Shown: positions 1 through 11,842 of the stretch, one piece after another
Numbering within the stretch: position 1 is the first letter of the stretch
How the letters are laid out: every line of letters starts with the position of its first letter
Assembly (NCBI GenBank): GCA_018398585.1
Contig: JAGTTD010000025.1
Span: 14,699,578-14,763,577, forward strand
Length of the DNA: 64,000 nucleotides
DNA from: Simmondsia chinensis
Taxonomy: Eukaryota; Streptophyta; Magnoliopsida; Caryophyllales; Simmondsiaceae
Reading direction: 5' to 3'
Made by a program: the position numbers and the translations under genes
Notes under the pieces: model-generated
Seen by the model: only the letters and a program-made list of their open reading frames with translations
What the model was told of the DNA's origin: nothing
Database searches by the model: none

Positions 1-243
1 TGTTGCATCATTGCCTATCAAAACAACTCCACTCTAATGGACTCATATGTGGTGAACTAGTCTCTATTTGGACATATGGTAAAAGCAACCTAAATCTAGG
101 ATCCCTTTGTCATTGGATTTGGATTGAAATTTGGTCACTAAAAGAACATCAACATTACTGTCATCTTTAACAACACTAGCCTTTGTAGGTTTTTCATTCC
201 TTTTCTGGTCTTTTTTGTTAACCTCTTTTTATTTCCTCTTAAG

Positions 244-912
244 CTAGAAACAATTCTTCTTAATGTGCCATTTCTTATAACAATAGTTACATGTTATATT
301 TTTATGTCTGGATTTTGACCTGGACTTGTTTCCTCCACTATCAGACCCTCTCGCTTCAGTTCTCCCTGTAACAAATAGACCACTTTTCGAGTCATTAATA
401 GAGTCAGACAACTCCTCATCAACTTTGTCTACAATCAACAAGTTTTTTCTTAACCTCATCAATAGCGATAGATTTTCTACCACAATAAATCATACTTTCA
501 ACAAAACCCTTGCACGAGATTGAAAGAACAACAACATATCCGGATCTTAATCTTTTGGAGCATCATCAAGTTCTTTTAACTCTTGAATGATAGATTTAAA
601 CTCATTAATGTGAACTTTAAGAGACGTACCTTATGAAATACGAAAGGTAAACAATCTTCGCTTGATAGCAAGTTTGTTGGAGACAGATTTTACATAGAAC
701 ATCTCCTATAATTTTTCCCACAACTCTTTGGCGGTTTTTACTTCCAACACCTTAGTCAAAACGTCATATGTGAAACAAATCTAAATAGTAGTGAAAGCCT
801 TTTCATCTAACTCCTCCCATTGGCCTTCTAACATGCTCTTTGACTTCTTCTCTTTCCCATCCAAGGCTTTCTTCAACCCATTCCTAGTCAAGAAGCCCTT
901 CGAACTTGCCAT
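244..912 (-). pseudogene. Copia gag remnant with zinc knuckle
   Basis: This is a decayed Ty1/copia Gag (nucleocapsid) reading frame. Read on the minus strand from an ATG at 912, the frame runs through FLTRNGLKKALDGKEKKSK, an LWEKL motif and LKVHINEFKSIIQELKELD, which is the usual copia gag pattern. It ends in a CCHC zinc knuckle, CNYCYKKWHIKKNC, near 247-286. Several stops interrupt it, including ones near 780, 705, 635 and 555. A methionine-tRNA-type primer-binding site lies about 80 bp upstream, as expected for a copia 5' end. The rest of pol would lie to the left of the window. Assignment to Copia is fairly sure; the lineage is not resolved. Confidence 0.7.
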
Positions 913-992
913 AAACTGAAACTCCCTTGATCACCAAACTTCTCAACTTCGGGCTTCACAACAAGACGTCATAGTACCAAATCGAGCAGCTA

Positions 993-1006
993 GGACCCTG
1001 ATACCA
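993..1006 (-). promoter_or_regulatory. Primer-binding site (initiator Met tRNA type)
   Basis: The minus strand reads TGGTATCAGGGTCC. This differs slightly from the common plant retrotransposon PBS TGGTATCAGAGC, complementary to the 3' end of initiator tRNA-Met. It sits between the gag remnant and a candidate LTR boundary at 1010. Confidence 0.65.
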
Positions 1007-1009
1007 ATT

Positions 1010-1321
1010 TGTAAGGAGAAAATACCAAAGATCTGGGTTCAATTTAGATACTAAACTAAAATCTAAAAACAAATAAGAAGGTATAAAACCCTCAAAGAAA
1101 GGGAATAGATTGAAATTGTGGAGTATGCCAAAAGAATTCTTCACTCCCCTCTATGTGCATGTGTGTGTGTGTTTGTTTGATAAACAGCTCAAAGCCTAGA
1201 AAGAAAAAAAATATGAGTGTATATATAGTACATTATTAAAAAAAAAAAAAAAAAAAAAAAAGAAACACTAGAAATGAGAAACTGGGTATAAGAACCCGAC
1301 CCGAAATTCCGCTCCACCACA
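1010..1321 (-). repeat. Candidate 5' LTR of the Copia remnant
   Basis: The stretch next to the PBS begins on the plus strand with TGTAAGGAG and could end in CCACCACA at 1321, giving TG...CA termini and about 312 bp. It has a TATA-like motif (1220-1228) and an A run of about 24 bases at 1238-1261. The partner LTR is outside the window, so the outer boundary is only a guess. Confidence 0.4.
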
Positions 1322-1610
1322 GACCTTTGTTTGAAATCTGAACAAAAATTTTGAGACAAAACCTAATATCTCTTAATTATTTTAGCAATAAGAATTAAAA
1401 GAAAAGTCATAAAAACTTCTGTTTCCAATTTTCTTCATTATGCGCTTCATCAGGTTACGAGAGTAGTGTTATGAATAAAATAATTGATTATACTATGCGG
1501 GAATTGCCACTAAAAGTATAATAAATGGGAAAATTTTGAAAGAACAAGGAACTCTAATTTGGGTAGATGCTTTATTATTTTTATAGTTGCTTCAAATTTG
1601 TGGAATACGT

Positions 1611-1644
<34 letters not shown>

Positions 1645-2121
1645 AAAAAAGTGGATTACTTTATTAAGGTTACATTTGGAATGCAGAAAACGTTGTCAAA
1701 TGAAAAAAAAAAATGTGAAGGAAAGGGCTTTTCCCATATTTGGAATATACGAAAAATAAGAAGGAAAGAAAATACAATGGAAATTATAAGAGATTACAAT
1801 ATAGTTTGAGGAAAATCATTTTCCTCTTGAAATGGAGGGGGGAAAAAAAGAATCTCAGCTCAAACCATATCAACCTCATATGTATTAAATACGATCTCAG
1901 CTTCATATTTAATAAACATGGTCCACTTTGTTTATCATCTAAATTTATTAAAGACATATGTTCGGCATTGTTTGCTTTATTTGTTTGTCAAGTGTTGAAT
2001 GTGGTCACCATAAATACAAATGTAAATAAATGTGCAAAAGAGACTTGCCTCGACTAAGGAGCGAATCTAAATTTCGAACTGCATGTCTTTGATCTCTAGC
2101 ACTAACCTTTTTAACATTCCG
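1322..2121. other. Non-coding stretch with poly-C tract
   Basis: I see no gene here. The translatable frames around 1559-2057 run through a homopolymer (proline runs) and low-complexity AT-rich DNA and match nothing I recognise. Confidence 0.6.
1612..1642 (+). repeat. Poly-C tract (31 C) followed by 8 A
   Basis: An uninterrupted run of 31 cytosines is followed by eight adenines. Such a run is unstable and hard to sequence, so its length may not be exact. Confidence 0.95.
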
Positions 2122-2347
2122 CCCAGTGCCCCAAGGGCTCCCGCCTAAGCAGGGTCTTTTTTTTTGGGGGTGGGGTGGGTGGAGGGGGTGGATGTATGCA
2201 GCCTTCCTTCTTCAGGGTGCTACCCTAAAGGGAGGTTGCTTCCGAGAACCCTCAATCTGAGGGGTGTAATACAAGGACTTCTCAGGAGGTCACCCATTTT
2301 GGTACTACTCTCGCCCAAGCACGTTTAACTTCGGAGTTCTAGTGGAT
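2122..2347 (-). mobile_element. 5S rRNA/Au-tail SINE, copy A (5'-truncated)
   Basis: Read on the minus strand, the element begins with the 3' part of a plant 5S rRNA. It has the 5S A-box region (GAAGTTAAACGTGCTTGG), the C-box region (GTAGTACCAAAATGGGTGAC) and the 5S 3' terminus (TCCTTGTATTACACCC). This is followed directly by the Au-type SINE tail, with CTCAGATTGAGGG, AAGGCTGCATACATCC, AGACCCTGCTTAGGCGGGAG and GCACTGGG. The 5' part of the 5S is missing at about 2347, and I could not find a target-site duplication. The 5S internal Pol III promoter elements are largely preserved. Copy B at 21481-21748 has the same order of parts. Confidence 0.8.
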
Positions 2348-3386
2348 TTTTGATATATATATGATGACAGAAAATTAAAGGGATATAGACCTAGCTTAAG
2401 TGGCTGTTACAATGACAGAGCAAGGCCCGCAGTCACCTTTGCTCGTACATTCAAAAGTTAGGAACGGGGGTGGAAACAAACTCAAGAGCTCAGAAATCAA
2501 CTTATAAGCCCGAGTCAATCAGATTTTTAGGCTGGCACTCTTGAGTTATAATAACTCGAATGAGTTAGAGGCTGATAAGATTAAAGTGGAGCAAACTGTA
2601 TTTAGGTCACTGGATGAGGACCAACAGAATCAAGGTTAAGTCTTGGCTGTCAAAGCCCTTAAACAAGGGTACAAACTTAAGTTCATTTCATTTATTAATT
2701 AGCGACAGTATTTTTAAGACCAACACAATCAAGGTCAAGCCTTGGTCGTCAAAGCTTTAAACTAAAGCTTCAATTCTCAACTTGTTGATTTTGGGAACAA
2801 ATTAAAACCAGGAGTTCATACTTGAAACTCAAATGACTATATTACTCTGATGGAAGCAAGTACAACAAGATCTATGCTAAGCTAAGCTATGATAAGTTAT
2901 GCTACTCCTAGGTAAAAACAAAAGTATGCTGTAAAGAAACTTGAAGAACTTTGTATGAGTGGTGTTGGACACTTTACAACTACAATAATGTCTCTTCTTT
3001 TTAGAAAAAGGAAATAACTGTTGCTCTCTAATTCCATGGTATTTTCATCCCACGTTGTCTTCAAAGCTTCTTTGGCACGTGAGTGGGTAGTGAACGTGCC
3101 CCTGATTTGGTGTGCTTGAGCGTGTTTTTAAAAGCCCATGTCCGTTTCTTCAGATATAGTCCCTTACAGATGCCTCACATTCTATTGGATAAGCTTGAAA
3201 CCTATGCATCTGAAATTGCACTCTAAGTAACCGCCTTGAGCTTGGAAACCACTTATCTTGCAGCCTTCTCGGAAGTCCCTTGAGTTCGAGCTCCGTTAAC
3301 CCCTTTAACAATCTTGAGCCTCGATTGACTGACACCCTATTAGGATTTTAAAATCCTCAAGTAGCTGGGCTCAAGATGTCGTTATC
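2348..3386. other. Non-coding, repeat-derived stretch
   Basis: No gene is recognised. A short imperfect direct repeat (roughly 2616-2662 and 2720-2765) shares 'accaacagaatcaaggt' and 'accaacacaatcaaggt' and the following 'cttggYYgtcaaagc'. It may be the untranslated 3' part of the adjacent minus-strand gypsy remnant, but I cannot place an LTR. Confidence 0.4.
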
Positions 3387-3971
3387 TTAACAACTAAAGG
3401 CCTTGCCTTCCTCGAGGAGGGCCTCACTTGACAAGCGCGTGATGCTTTGGTCAAAACAGCGTTGTCCCAACTCCCTCGAGTTTAGAGTGTAAACCAATGT
3501 CCCCTTGTAGCTATTGGTAATTTCAGATTTCCAATGGGTAAAACATTTGCTTGATTTGACCATAATGTCATCTATGTAGACTTCTATGGTATTGCCAATG
3601 AAATCAGAAAAAATTATATTCATGGCTCTTTGGTAGGTGGCGCTAGCTTTGTTTAAACAAAATAGCATAGCCACCCTCTCAAAGGTCCCTATTGACCCAG
3701 GACACCTAAATGCTATCTTTTGGGTATCCTCCGAAGCAATCATGACTTTATAGTATCCATAGTAGCCATCCATAAAAGATAAGACCTTATGCCTGGAGGC
3801 TGAATCTAAGAGGACATCAGCTATTGGCATAGGGCATTTGTCCTTTGGGGTGGCTGCATTTAGATCTTTGAAATCAATATGGACTCTAATTTTGCCATTC
3901 TTTTTTATAACAGGAACAATACTTGCCAACCACTCAACATATCTGGAAATCTTGGTAAATTTGGCCTTCAA
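3387..3971 (-). pseudogene. Ty3/gypsy reverse transcriptase fragment (Tat/Ogre-like)
   Basis: This is part of a Ty3/gypsy reverse transcriptase. It starts with KKNGKIRVHIDFKDLNAATPK, continues through DGYYGYYKVMIA and ASATYQRAMNIIFSD, and reaches the catalytic motif YIDDIMVKS, in which the two Asp residues are kept. The phrasing (DLNAATPKD, ATYQRAMN, EVYIDD) is that of the plant Tat/Ogre lineage from memory of the family; this is not a search result. The thumb, RNase H and integrase are not recognisable downstream. The protein is cut off soon after the catalytic loop. The linked protease-region frames lie upstream at 4115-5019. Confidence 0.75.
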
Positions 3972-4114
3972 GAGTCTATCAATCTTCTCTTTGACCTAAT
4001 CTATCATCTCTTGGGACATCCTTCTCTGGGCTGAATTATGGGCCACAAGCCTAGCTTGATGGGAAGCCTATGTTCAGCCACTTTTCTATTTAGGCTAAGC
4101 ATCTCATGATGGTC

Positions 4115-5019
4115 CTAAGCAAAGCAATCCTTGAACTCAAGGAGCAAGGTTAAATACTGCTTTCTCTGCTCTTCAATTAGCAAAGCGCTCAGATATGTGG
4201 GTCTTGGGTTTTTTACATATCCCAGGCTAATCTCGAGGAAGAGATCTTGGACTTCAGCCCTTAAATCCTCGATCATAGCTAGTGATTCTCTTAAGTCAGA
4301 TAACCCTAGCTCCTTTTCTCGTATCACTTGGACCTTGAGACCATTTCTAGAAACAAATGGTTGCTCAGCCGATAGTTGGTCTTCAGCATGCCAAGCCACT
4401 AGCGTTGCAATGGCTAAGGTTACGGTCCTTTTGACCTTTAATGGGAAGTTTTGATTCTCCAGCATAAGGCTTCTGGTCTGCCTTGAAGGTTCCCTTCATC
4501 TAAAAGGGCTCTCATACATCCCTAGATGTCAGAATCCTTTGACTCCACATCAACTTGATCAACCTCAGCTTCAGGGATTGGGCTATAAAGGAGGGTTGTC
4601 TGTTCCTGATGTTGGGCAGTGTAAGGAGTGGTCCTCTTCACATCTAATGGTCCCACACTGTCTTCATAAAATTTTGCTTCAACGTAGTTGGAGCAAGCCA
4701 CGAATGGCATGTTATCTGCCATAACAACCTCGTACTTATCTTGGTTTCAGAAGACTAACAATTGGTGAAGTGAGAAAGGGATACAGTAATTGGCATATGG
4801 CCAATCTCTCTCACGCAAAGCATTATAGCTTGAGGTAGTATCCACTATAAAGAAAGTTGTCAGATTGCTCAAGTTGCCAACAGTTAGCTCAATAGGGATG
4901 ACCCCTTCAGACTTAGTGGTGGCTCCTGAAAAGCCACAGATTACCACATCTAAAGTTCTCAAGTCATCTCGAGATTTACCAATGATCCCCTCATATATGA
5001 AGGCAAATGGTTGCGCCAT
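4115..5019 (-). pseudogene. Ty3/gypsy protease/linker region fragment
   Basis: Three broken minus-strand frames precede the reverse transcriptase fragment. The first (5019-4747) contains SEGVIPIELTVG, TTFFIVDT, SYNALRERDWPYAN and IPFSLHQLLVF. This matches the retropepsin-like region of Tat/Ogre elements, where the usual wording is xNALLGRDWIHxxxxVPSTLHQxLxFW. The second and third (4722-4522 and 4465-4115) are the linker up to RT, with an 'LLxEFKDCFA' end typical of the segment just before gypsy RT. Stops and frameshifts separate them. No LTR, PBS or polypurine tract was found, so this is an internal fragment. Confidence 0.65.
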
Positions 5020-7160
5020 TGTTCACCAAGACTCTATTTACCAATGAAATACCATGAGGTTTGAATATTTTAACACTTTGCTAACCTATGTCAGAATTTA
5101 ATGAATTTTTGCGAGAATTAAGCCAATTTTACACAAAACATGCTAATGTGGTGTATGATTACGATGATATATAAGTTATATCAATATTTTCAGCAATAAT
5201 TCAACAAATTACAATAAATAATTTACTAAATTTTGATGTAAACTATCTATATATTGCCAAAATCAGGTGTCGTTTAGCATTTTTGGTAAAACATTATCAA
5301 ATTCCAACGAATATACTTATATACTGTTGGAATCATGCTTTATTTTAGCATTTTTCGATAAAAATCTATCGAATTTAGGAAGAAGGGTACTTGATTTGAT
5401 AAAATTTTAGAACTTCAAGGTAGATAGCCTAAGTGATAAAATTTTTAAATCTCAAGGAACCCGATTGAATATTTGAAATGTCAGTATACTTAGATAATAA
5501 ATTATCAAACCTCAGGGTACTTAAGTGCTCATTTCCTAAATATTTAATATATTGAAAAAATATTTATATATTTCAAAATATTGTATATATTTGAAAAATA
5601 TTTCAAATGGATAAAAAATATTTTAAGAAGAAATGCCAGACATCTAGGTGATAAACAATTAAACTCAGGGTGCCTAAATAATAATTTCCCTATAGAACAA
5701 TATCAAGATCGGTCAGGAAAAAAGTTCACAAGGCTTAAACGATATAAAGAGAATATAGAGAATATAAATACAATAATATTTTTTTTTCCATGTCATTTTC
5801 TACTAACCAAACAAAGGGAAAAAATTAATCTTCAAAACATACTGTTTTTCTCCTTGTTTTCAATAGACTTCCAAACATCAGGGAAAAAATAAAAAAGTTG
5901 TTTTCCTCTACTTTTTATTGTTTCAAATTTTTTCCTCATATTGTTTTTCTTTTAAATTTTCTTAGTTTGAAACAGAGTCTAAAGATAATCCTAAACAAGG
6001 TAGAGACATATTTTAATGAATAGATAATTATGATGTCCGATTTTCTGAACCCTTGTTTTGTTGACATTAGTGAAACAGTCAAACCTGACGTACATAGTAG
6101 TAGTTTCGTGCATGGAATTTTCTAATATAACTCTTTTGATCTCTATCTGCTTTTTTCAATGTCAATAACATGTTTTACATTGTATGAGGGGCCACGTGGC
6201 CATGGCGGGTTGTTTTGATTTTGTGTATATCTGATTTATAACCAGCATATGGTGTGTTTTCGCCCCTGAAATATGTGACTTAGTAAGTATTAACATTAAT
6301 TTAGACCCTCAACAAGGTTGGTAGGACTTTACATGTTGGAATTGCCGCAAAAACTTGGGCACTTTACCATGGATCAATTATATTATATGCATATGTCAAA
6401 TACATCCAGTTAGGGGTTCATTCAACATATATAAGTAAAATAGATATTTAGTATAGTGCTTCACAAAAGTTCATTTGCCCAGTGGGGACAATGGTGACAA
6501 TTGTCTTCGGAAATGTACCATAACTTTGAATTTAAGTAAAGAAACATACAACAAATGATTGTTGTTCAAACATTAGTTGGGTTAAAGTAGCAAGCAATGA
6601 ATTTATTGAATACATGTCTCCACCCATTCAATAGGTGATGTGAAACTATTCGTCGGATCTTTGCTGTGGAAAGTACTCGTGCATAATTTTTTTATAATTA
6701 AGAGGAGAAAATCCTTAATAATACAAAGAGATAATCTCATGGTAGCAAATAAAATAATACATAAGAAAGAAAGAACAATAGAAAAATGACAATGGCAATT
6801 CGGGAAGAAAATCACTCAGCTGGGCTAGGCTGGAAGAACAGCATAGTCAAAATCGAGAACCTGATGCCCCACTTTGCCCATGGTCCGCAACTGGGTGCAC
6901 TACCGATAAAGAAAAAAATTGAGAAGCATCAAGAGAGAGTATTCTGGATCCGGATGGAAAATACTCGTGCATATGTTGTACAATTCCTTGTACTGTCCAT
7001 TTGGGTTGGCAAAAAAAACAGCAAAAGAATATATAAAATATGATTTATTTGATAAAATTCCCGCATGATTTTCCCAATAACAGCAAAGGAAAATAGCGCC
7101 ATGCATTAAGGCATGTGTTGTTGATAGGTCTAGAGTACTTTGTGATAAAATATTTAAATG
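5020..7160. other. AT-rich stretch with no recognisable gene
   Basis: About 2.1 kb of AT-rich DNA. Short frames here (for example 5581-5892 and 6603-7106) have no family-like motifs. A short phrase 'tactcgtgcata' recurs near 6673 and 6963. I see no RNA gene and no terminal repeats. Confidence 0.55.
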
Positions 7161-7418
7161 TGTTAGGATGTCAAATCAAAATGCACGCAGTGCAGAAATC
7201 TGAACAATTTGGTTGAAGAAGATGAAAAACAAAATGGAGAGATGAGAGAGAAGTAAACGAAGACAGAGAAAGGCTCTCTGTTAGAATAAAATTGAACAGT
7301 GGGCCCAAAAGCCTCCAAGGCTTAGATACAAGAGAGGACAAAATATCTATAAAAGAAAAAAAAAAACAAAAATATAAAAACTATTTACATAATATTAAAA
7401 ATAGATAAACATCTAATA
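7161..7418 (-). repeat. Copia LTR1 (3' LTR of unit 1)
   Basis: The plus strand runs from TGTTAGGATG to CATCTAATA, a 258-bp LTR with near-complementary ends (TGTTAG/CTAATA). One terminal CA is mutated to TA. The polypurine tract (minus ACCTGAGGGGCG, 7419-7430) follows immediately, as expected for a minus-strand element. Confidence 0.8.
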
Positions 7419-7423
7419 CGCCC

Positions 7424-10319
7424 CTCAGGTTAGATTATAAATATTTTTAACACCCAACTTGAAAACAAAATTATGAAACAAAGAAGCATGTAGAGGCTTG
7501 GTCAAAAAATTCGCCAACCGATGTCGAGAAGGTAACACTTTGAGAAACCCTTCAAGAACATTATCACGAACCAAATGAAGATCAATTTCAACAATGCTTT
7601 GCTACAATCATGAAGCACAAGATTATGGGCTAATTGAGTAGCAACCTAGTTGTCACAAAATAAGAGAACAGGAAAAACATGAGAAACACCAAGGTCATAT
7701 AATAATCCACGAAGCCAAATAAGCTCAAAAGTAGCTCTATCTAAACAATGATACTCAGCCTCCATAGATGAGCGTCAAACAGCGGATTGTTTCTTGGACT
7801 TCCAAGAAATAAAGGAATCCCCTAGAGAAATACAAAAACCTGAGATCGAGTGACGGGTGTCAACAAGAACCCCAATTAGCATCCGCAAAACCCTTCAAAA
7901 ATAAAGAAGACCCGGCTAAAAAGAAAAGACCTTGACCTGAAGCAGCCTTCAATTAACGAAGAAGACGAAGAGTGGCAACCATGTGTGTATCCCGAGGTTA
8001 GAGTCATAAACTGACGAAGCTTGCCAACAATAAAGGAAATATCCGGACGAGTAATAGTGAGATAAAGTAACTGACTAATGAGACGGCTATAACAGAGTGT
8101 ATCAGTCAACAAGTTCCCATCATCACGGCTCAAACGGCAAGAAGGATCAATAGGGGTTGAGGCAAGTTTGCACCCAAGATAACCGACTGCCTCTAAAAGA
8201 CGAAGAGTGTACCACTGCTGAGAAAGCATAATCCCTTGAGAAGTATGAGCGACCTCAAAACCCATAAAATACTTCAAGGAACCTAAGTCCTTTAACCGAA
8301 AACAAGAGTGAAGATAATCACGGAGAGAATGTGCAGCGGCAAATACTCACAATGATTAAGTCATCAACACAAACCAAAATCGACAAAAAAGAACCACCAC
8401 AACGACGAGTAAAAAAACTATAATCATATTGGGATTGTACAAAACCCATATGAAGAAGAGCATGAGATAGCATGGAAACCCATTGTCAACTAGCTTGACA
8501 GAGACCATACAAGTTCTTACAAAACTTACAAACTCTAGGGGAAGTCGCAACCTCAACCGAAAACCAGGGGCAAATGCATATACAAATCCTTGGTAAGATC
8601 CCCATGTAAAAAGGCACTATTAATGTCAAGTTGAAGTAAGTGCCAGCCTCGAACAACCACGACGACAAGCAAACTTTTAAGAGTGGTAAATTTAGCTATC
8701 GGAGAAAAAGTTTCAAAAAAATCCATGCCTTCCTTTTTAGTAAAACCTTAGGCAACCAAACAGGCCTTATACCGTTCAATAACACCATCAGATTTCAACT
8801 TGATTTTATACATACTATTGATTTAACACTCACAGGTAAAGGAACCACATCCCATGGGTGATTCAATTGAAGTGCTCGTAACTCTTAAGTGATAGTGTCC
8901 CGCCATAGGGGAGATTTGAATGCATGATGATAATGCTCATGCTTAGTACAAGGAGAAACTGCTAAATCCAAGGAATAATAAGAAGGACTAAGATTGGCAT
9001 AGGAAAGATAAGCTAAAATTGGATGAGAAGTGGAAGAGGAAGAGGAAGAGGAAGTCACGGCCACATAAGTGGCCAGCCCACAATGGTAATCATGAACATA
9101 ACAAGGAAGATTACATGGTCTATTTGACCTATGAAGTTCTAGTGCTAAGTCTAATGGCATAATAAAAGAGGTAGATGTGGTGGAATTGGGGTGGGAAGGT
9201 GCTGTAGCATCAGGAGATGAAGGTGTAGTAAAAGTGGAAAGTGAAGGTACTGTTGGGAGGGAAAGACCACTAGGAATATGACTTGATGTGTTTGGGGATA
9301 GAAGTGCTGTTGAATGGGAAACAACACTATCTAGTATTTGGAAAATAGATGAATCAGGGAGCACGGCATCATTACAAAGAAGACGACGAGTAAACTAATA
9401 TGAGTAAAATGATTGGGAAAGTAGTGTAACAAACCATAAGCAAAAATAGTCCCACGAAAAAATGACATTTTGTGAAATGAAAATGGTATTAGTTTGAAGG
9501 TTAAGTAGTTTATATCCACACGTGTCATCAAAAGGCCCCCAAATGTCACAACGAATCAAATCAGAAAGATGTGACCTAACATGTGAATGAGATGAAAAGG
9601 GCAAGCACTTTTGTTTAGCTAAGGGACAAACAAAATATGGACCTGAACAACCACGAAAATGTTTTTCTGGCATTTCTTTATTTAGTATATGTAATTTCTC
9701 ATCACTTGGATGCCAAAATCTACAATGCCATATATTGTTTGCAACAAAAGTAACATCACAAGAAGAAAAAGACATAGAACTAGTAGGTATAGCAACAGTA
9801 GTAAAAGAAACAGTAGTGACAGCAGCAATAGCAGAACATTGAGCTGATCTAGGATCAAGATTGTAAAGATCTTGGACCTTGTTATCCAGTCCAATCATTG
9901 TCCAATGGGTAAGGTCCTGAAGAACACAATGATCAGGAAAGAAAAAATAGGAGCAGTTCTCATCCATCATCAATTGCCCAAAAGATAACAAGTTAAATGC
10001 AAAATCAAAGCACATCATATAACCGCAGCTTCGAATTAAGTGCGATTGTTCCCGAATGAGTAATCAAGCATGTATTTCCGTTGGGTAGTTGAACATATTG
10101 ATTTTGTGTGGTATTTAATTGATCAAACAGGGCTTGACTACCACTCATACGATGGGTGGCATCGGAATTCAAAATCCAAAAATGCTGAGGAAAGGGAGAA
10201 GTGGAGACTGAGAGTAGAGAAAAAACGTGACAACATAGTAGTCCTATTGTCCCTGAGAGTGTCAAAACACCCTGTGGTATCACCCCATCCAATGATGAAT
10301 TGCTAAAACTAGAACCCAT
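7424..10319 (-). pseudogene. Copia unit 1 pol (PR, GAG_pre-integrase, deleted INT, RT, RNase H)
   Basis: This is the decayed pol of unit 1, read from right to left. The protease active site appears as WILNSDATHRMSG, so the catalytic Asp of the usual DSGA is Asn. Next come GAG_pre-integrase (HCRFWHPSDEKLHILNKEMP, near 9750-9650) and the integrase C-terminal part near 9500-9365. Then RT follows, with a 'CVDDL' catalytic motif near 8360 and MKYFMGFEVAHTSQGIMLSQ near 8277. The degenerate RNase H carries SWKSKKQS and SMEAEYHCL (about 7740-7820). The frame ends at a TGA (7424-7426) inside the polypurine tract. Compared with unit 2, about 560 bp of integrase core are gone at 9520. Many frameshifts make it non-functional. 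Confidence 0.85.
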
Positions 10320-10455
10320 AGTCTAAGTGGCCATACATGAGCTGAGAAATGCTAAGAGGTGTTGGCACTGATTGTCTGATAGGTCTGAGGCACCATTAGA
10401 AAAACACAAGAGGCTGAATAACCATATTATTGGCAACCGGACTAGAAGTACTGCC

Positions 10456-11425
10456 TCAATTGTTGTGATTTCTTGTTTTATAACTAGGTGGAAAACCGTG
10501 AAGGTGATAACCCATGGTGTGACCTTGCTTCCCACAATGAGTGCACAGTGGATGATCTTTCTTGCCTGTCTTGTTCTTAACATCTGATGCACGACTAAGC
10601 CTAACAAGAACTTCATGCGTCATTGTATCAAAAGCTGCAATGTTACCACTAGAAACTTCCTTGCTTTCTTGTTGAACAATCTTTGAAAATACATCATGAA
10701 GTGACGGTAAAGGATTGAGAAGCAGAATTTGGTCACAAACAACGTCAAAACACTCATTTAGTCCCATAAGAAATGCCATAACATTGTCCTTGAGATCTGT
10801 TTTGGTGATTGCTTTAACAACTCCACATTTGCAAGCCTTTAGTGCACCACAATCACAACTAGCAATCTCCTCATATGCCATTAAGTCATCCCTCAGTGAT
10901 TTCAACTTGATGTAATAAGTAGTAACAAACAACTTGTCCTGCTTCAAACATGCGGTATTTTTCTTAAGCTGGAAACTATGAGGTCCGTTTTTCTGAGCAT
11001 ATCGATGTTTCAGCTCCGTCCAAAATTCAGGAAAAGAAGAAACAGAAATGATAAGCAAGCTCTTGAGAAACAGAGTTAACAAGCCAAGATATAAGCATAT
11101 TGTCATGTCGCATCCATTTCTTGTAAAGTGGATCACTAGGTTACGGTGTGTCCAAAGTGCCATTGACAAAGCCTAATTTGTTCTGAGCCCTCAATGCCAT
11201 AGAGACAGAATGATGCCAAGTATGAAAGTTAAGAGCACCTGCCAGAACTCGAGTAACCAAAACAATACCAGGATTGTCATTCGGACTTAGAAAGTATGGC
11301 ATTTCAAAAATGTCAATAGGATGAGACGCAGCTACTCAAACCTTCACAGCACTTGATTCTGTAGATTAAACAGGAACAACTCCTGCTCCAATCGAACCTG
11401 CCCCAAGATTTCCTGATTCCTCCAT
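10456..11425 (-). pseudogene. Copia unit 1 gag
   Basis: Gag of unit 1 starts at an ATG at 11425 (MEESGNLGAGSIGAG). It contains the copia gag N-terminal region (PYFLSPNDNPGIVLVTRVL, HTWHHSVSMALRAQNKLGFV) and the UBN2-like middle (LRDDLMAYEEI, FLMGLNECFDVVCDQILLL). It ends in a zinc knuckle region CTHCGKQGHTMGYHLHGFPP. Stops occur near 11368 and 11338, and a frameshift near 11160 breaks the frame. The knuckle lacks the final Cys of CX2CX4HX4C, and unit 2 has the same defect. The PBS lies 142 bp upstream of the start. Confidence 0.8.
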
Positions 11426-11566
11426 CAAAATTGCTTAACCGAAGAAGAAGCACCAAAACCTGACAGAGGATCAACAATTGAAATTCGATAAAATCATACC
11501 CTAAATCCATAAATAAGGGCAAAACGGAAGAACAGAACAAAAAGCAACCAAAAACCAACAGCAAAA

Positions 11567-11579
11567 CGCTCTGTTACCA
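11567..11579 (-). promoter_or_regulatory. Copia unit 1 primer-binding site
   Basis: The minus strand reads TGGTAACAGAGCG directly after the LTR end (...CCTATCA). It is one substitution away from the common initiator-tRNA-Met PBS TGGTATCAGAGC. Confidence 0.8.
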
Positions 11580-11836
11580 TGATAGGATGTAAAATCAAAA
11601 TGCACACAGTGAAAAAATCTGAACAATTTGGTTGAAGAAGATAAAAACTAAAATGAAGAGGTGAGAGAGAATGTAAACAAAGAGAGAGAAAAGCTCTCTG
11701 TTAGAATAAAATTGAATAGTGAGTCTAGAAGCCTCCAAGGCTTAGATACAAGAGAGGACAAAATATCTATAAAAGAAAAAAACACAAAAATATAAAAACT
11801 ATTTACATAATATTCAAAATGGATAAATATCTATTA
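11580..11836 (-). repeat. Copia LTR2, shared by both units
   Basis: 257 bp, running on the plus strand from TGATAGGATG to ATATCTATTA and aligned along its length with LTR1. On its left is the PBS of unit 1; on its right is the polypurine tract of unit 2 (minus AACTTGAGGGGC). It is therefore the 5' LTR of one unit and the 3' LTR of the other. Confidence 0.85.
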
Positions 11837-11842
11837 TGCCCC

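Noticed and set aside
1559..2057. Proline-run reading frames
   Set aside because: They are created by a poly-C homopolymer and lack any further protein-like character.
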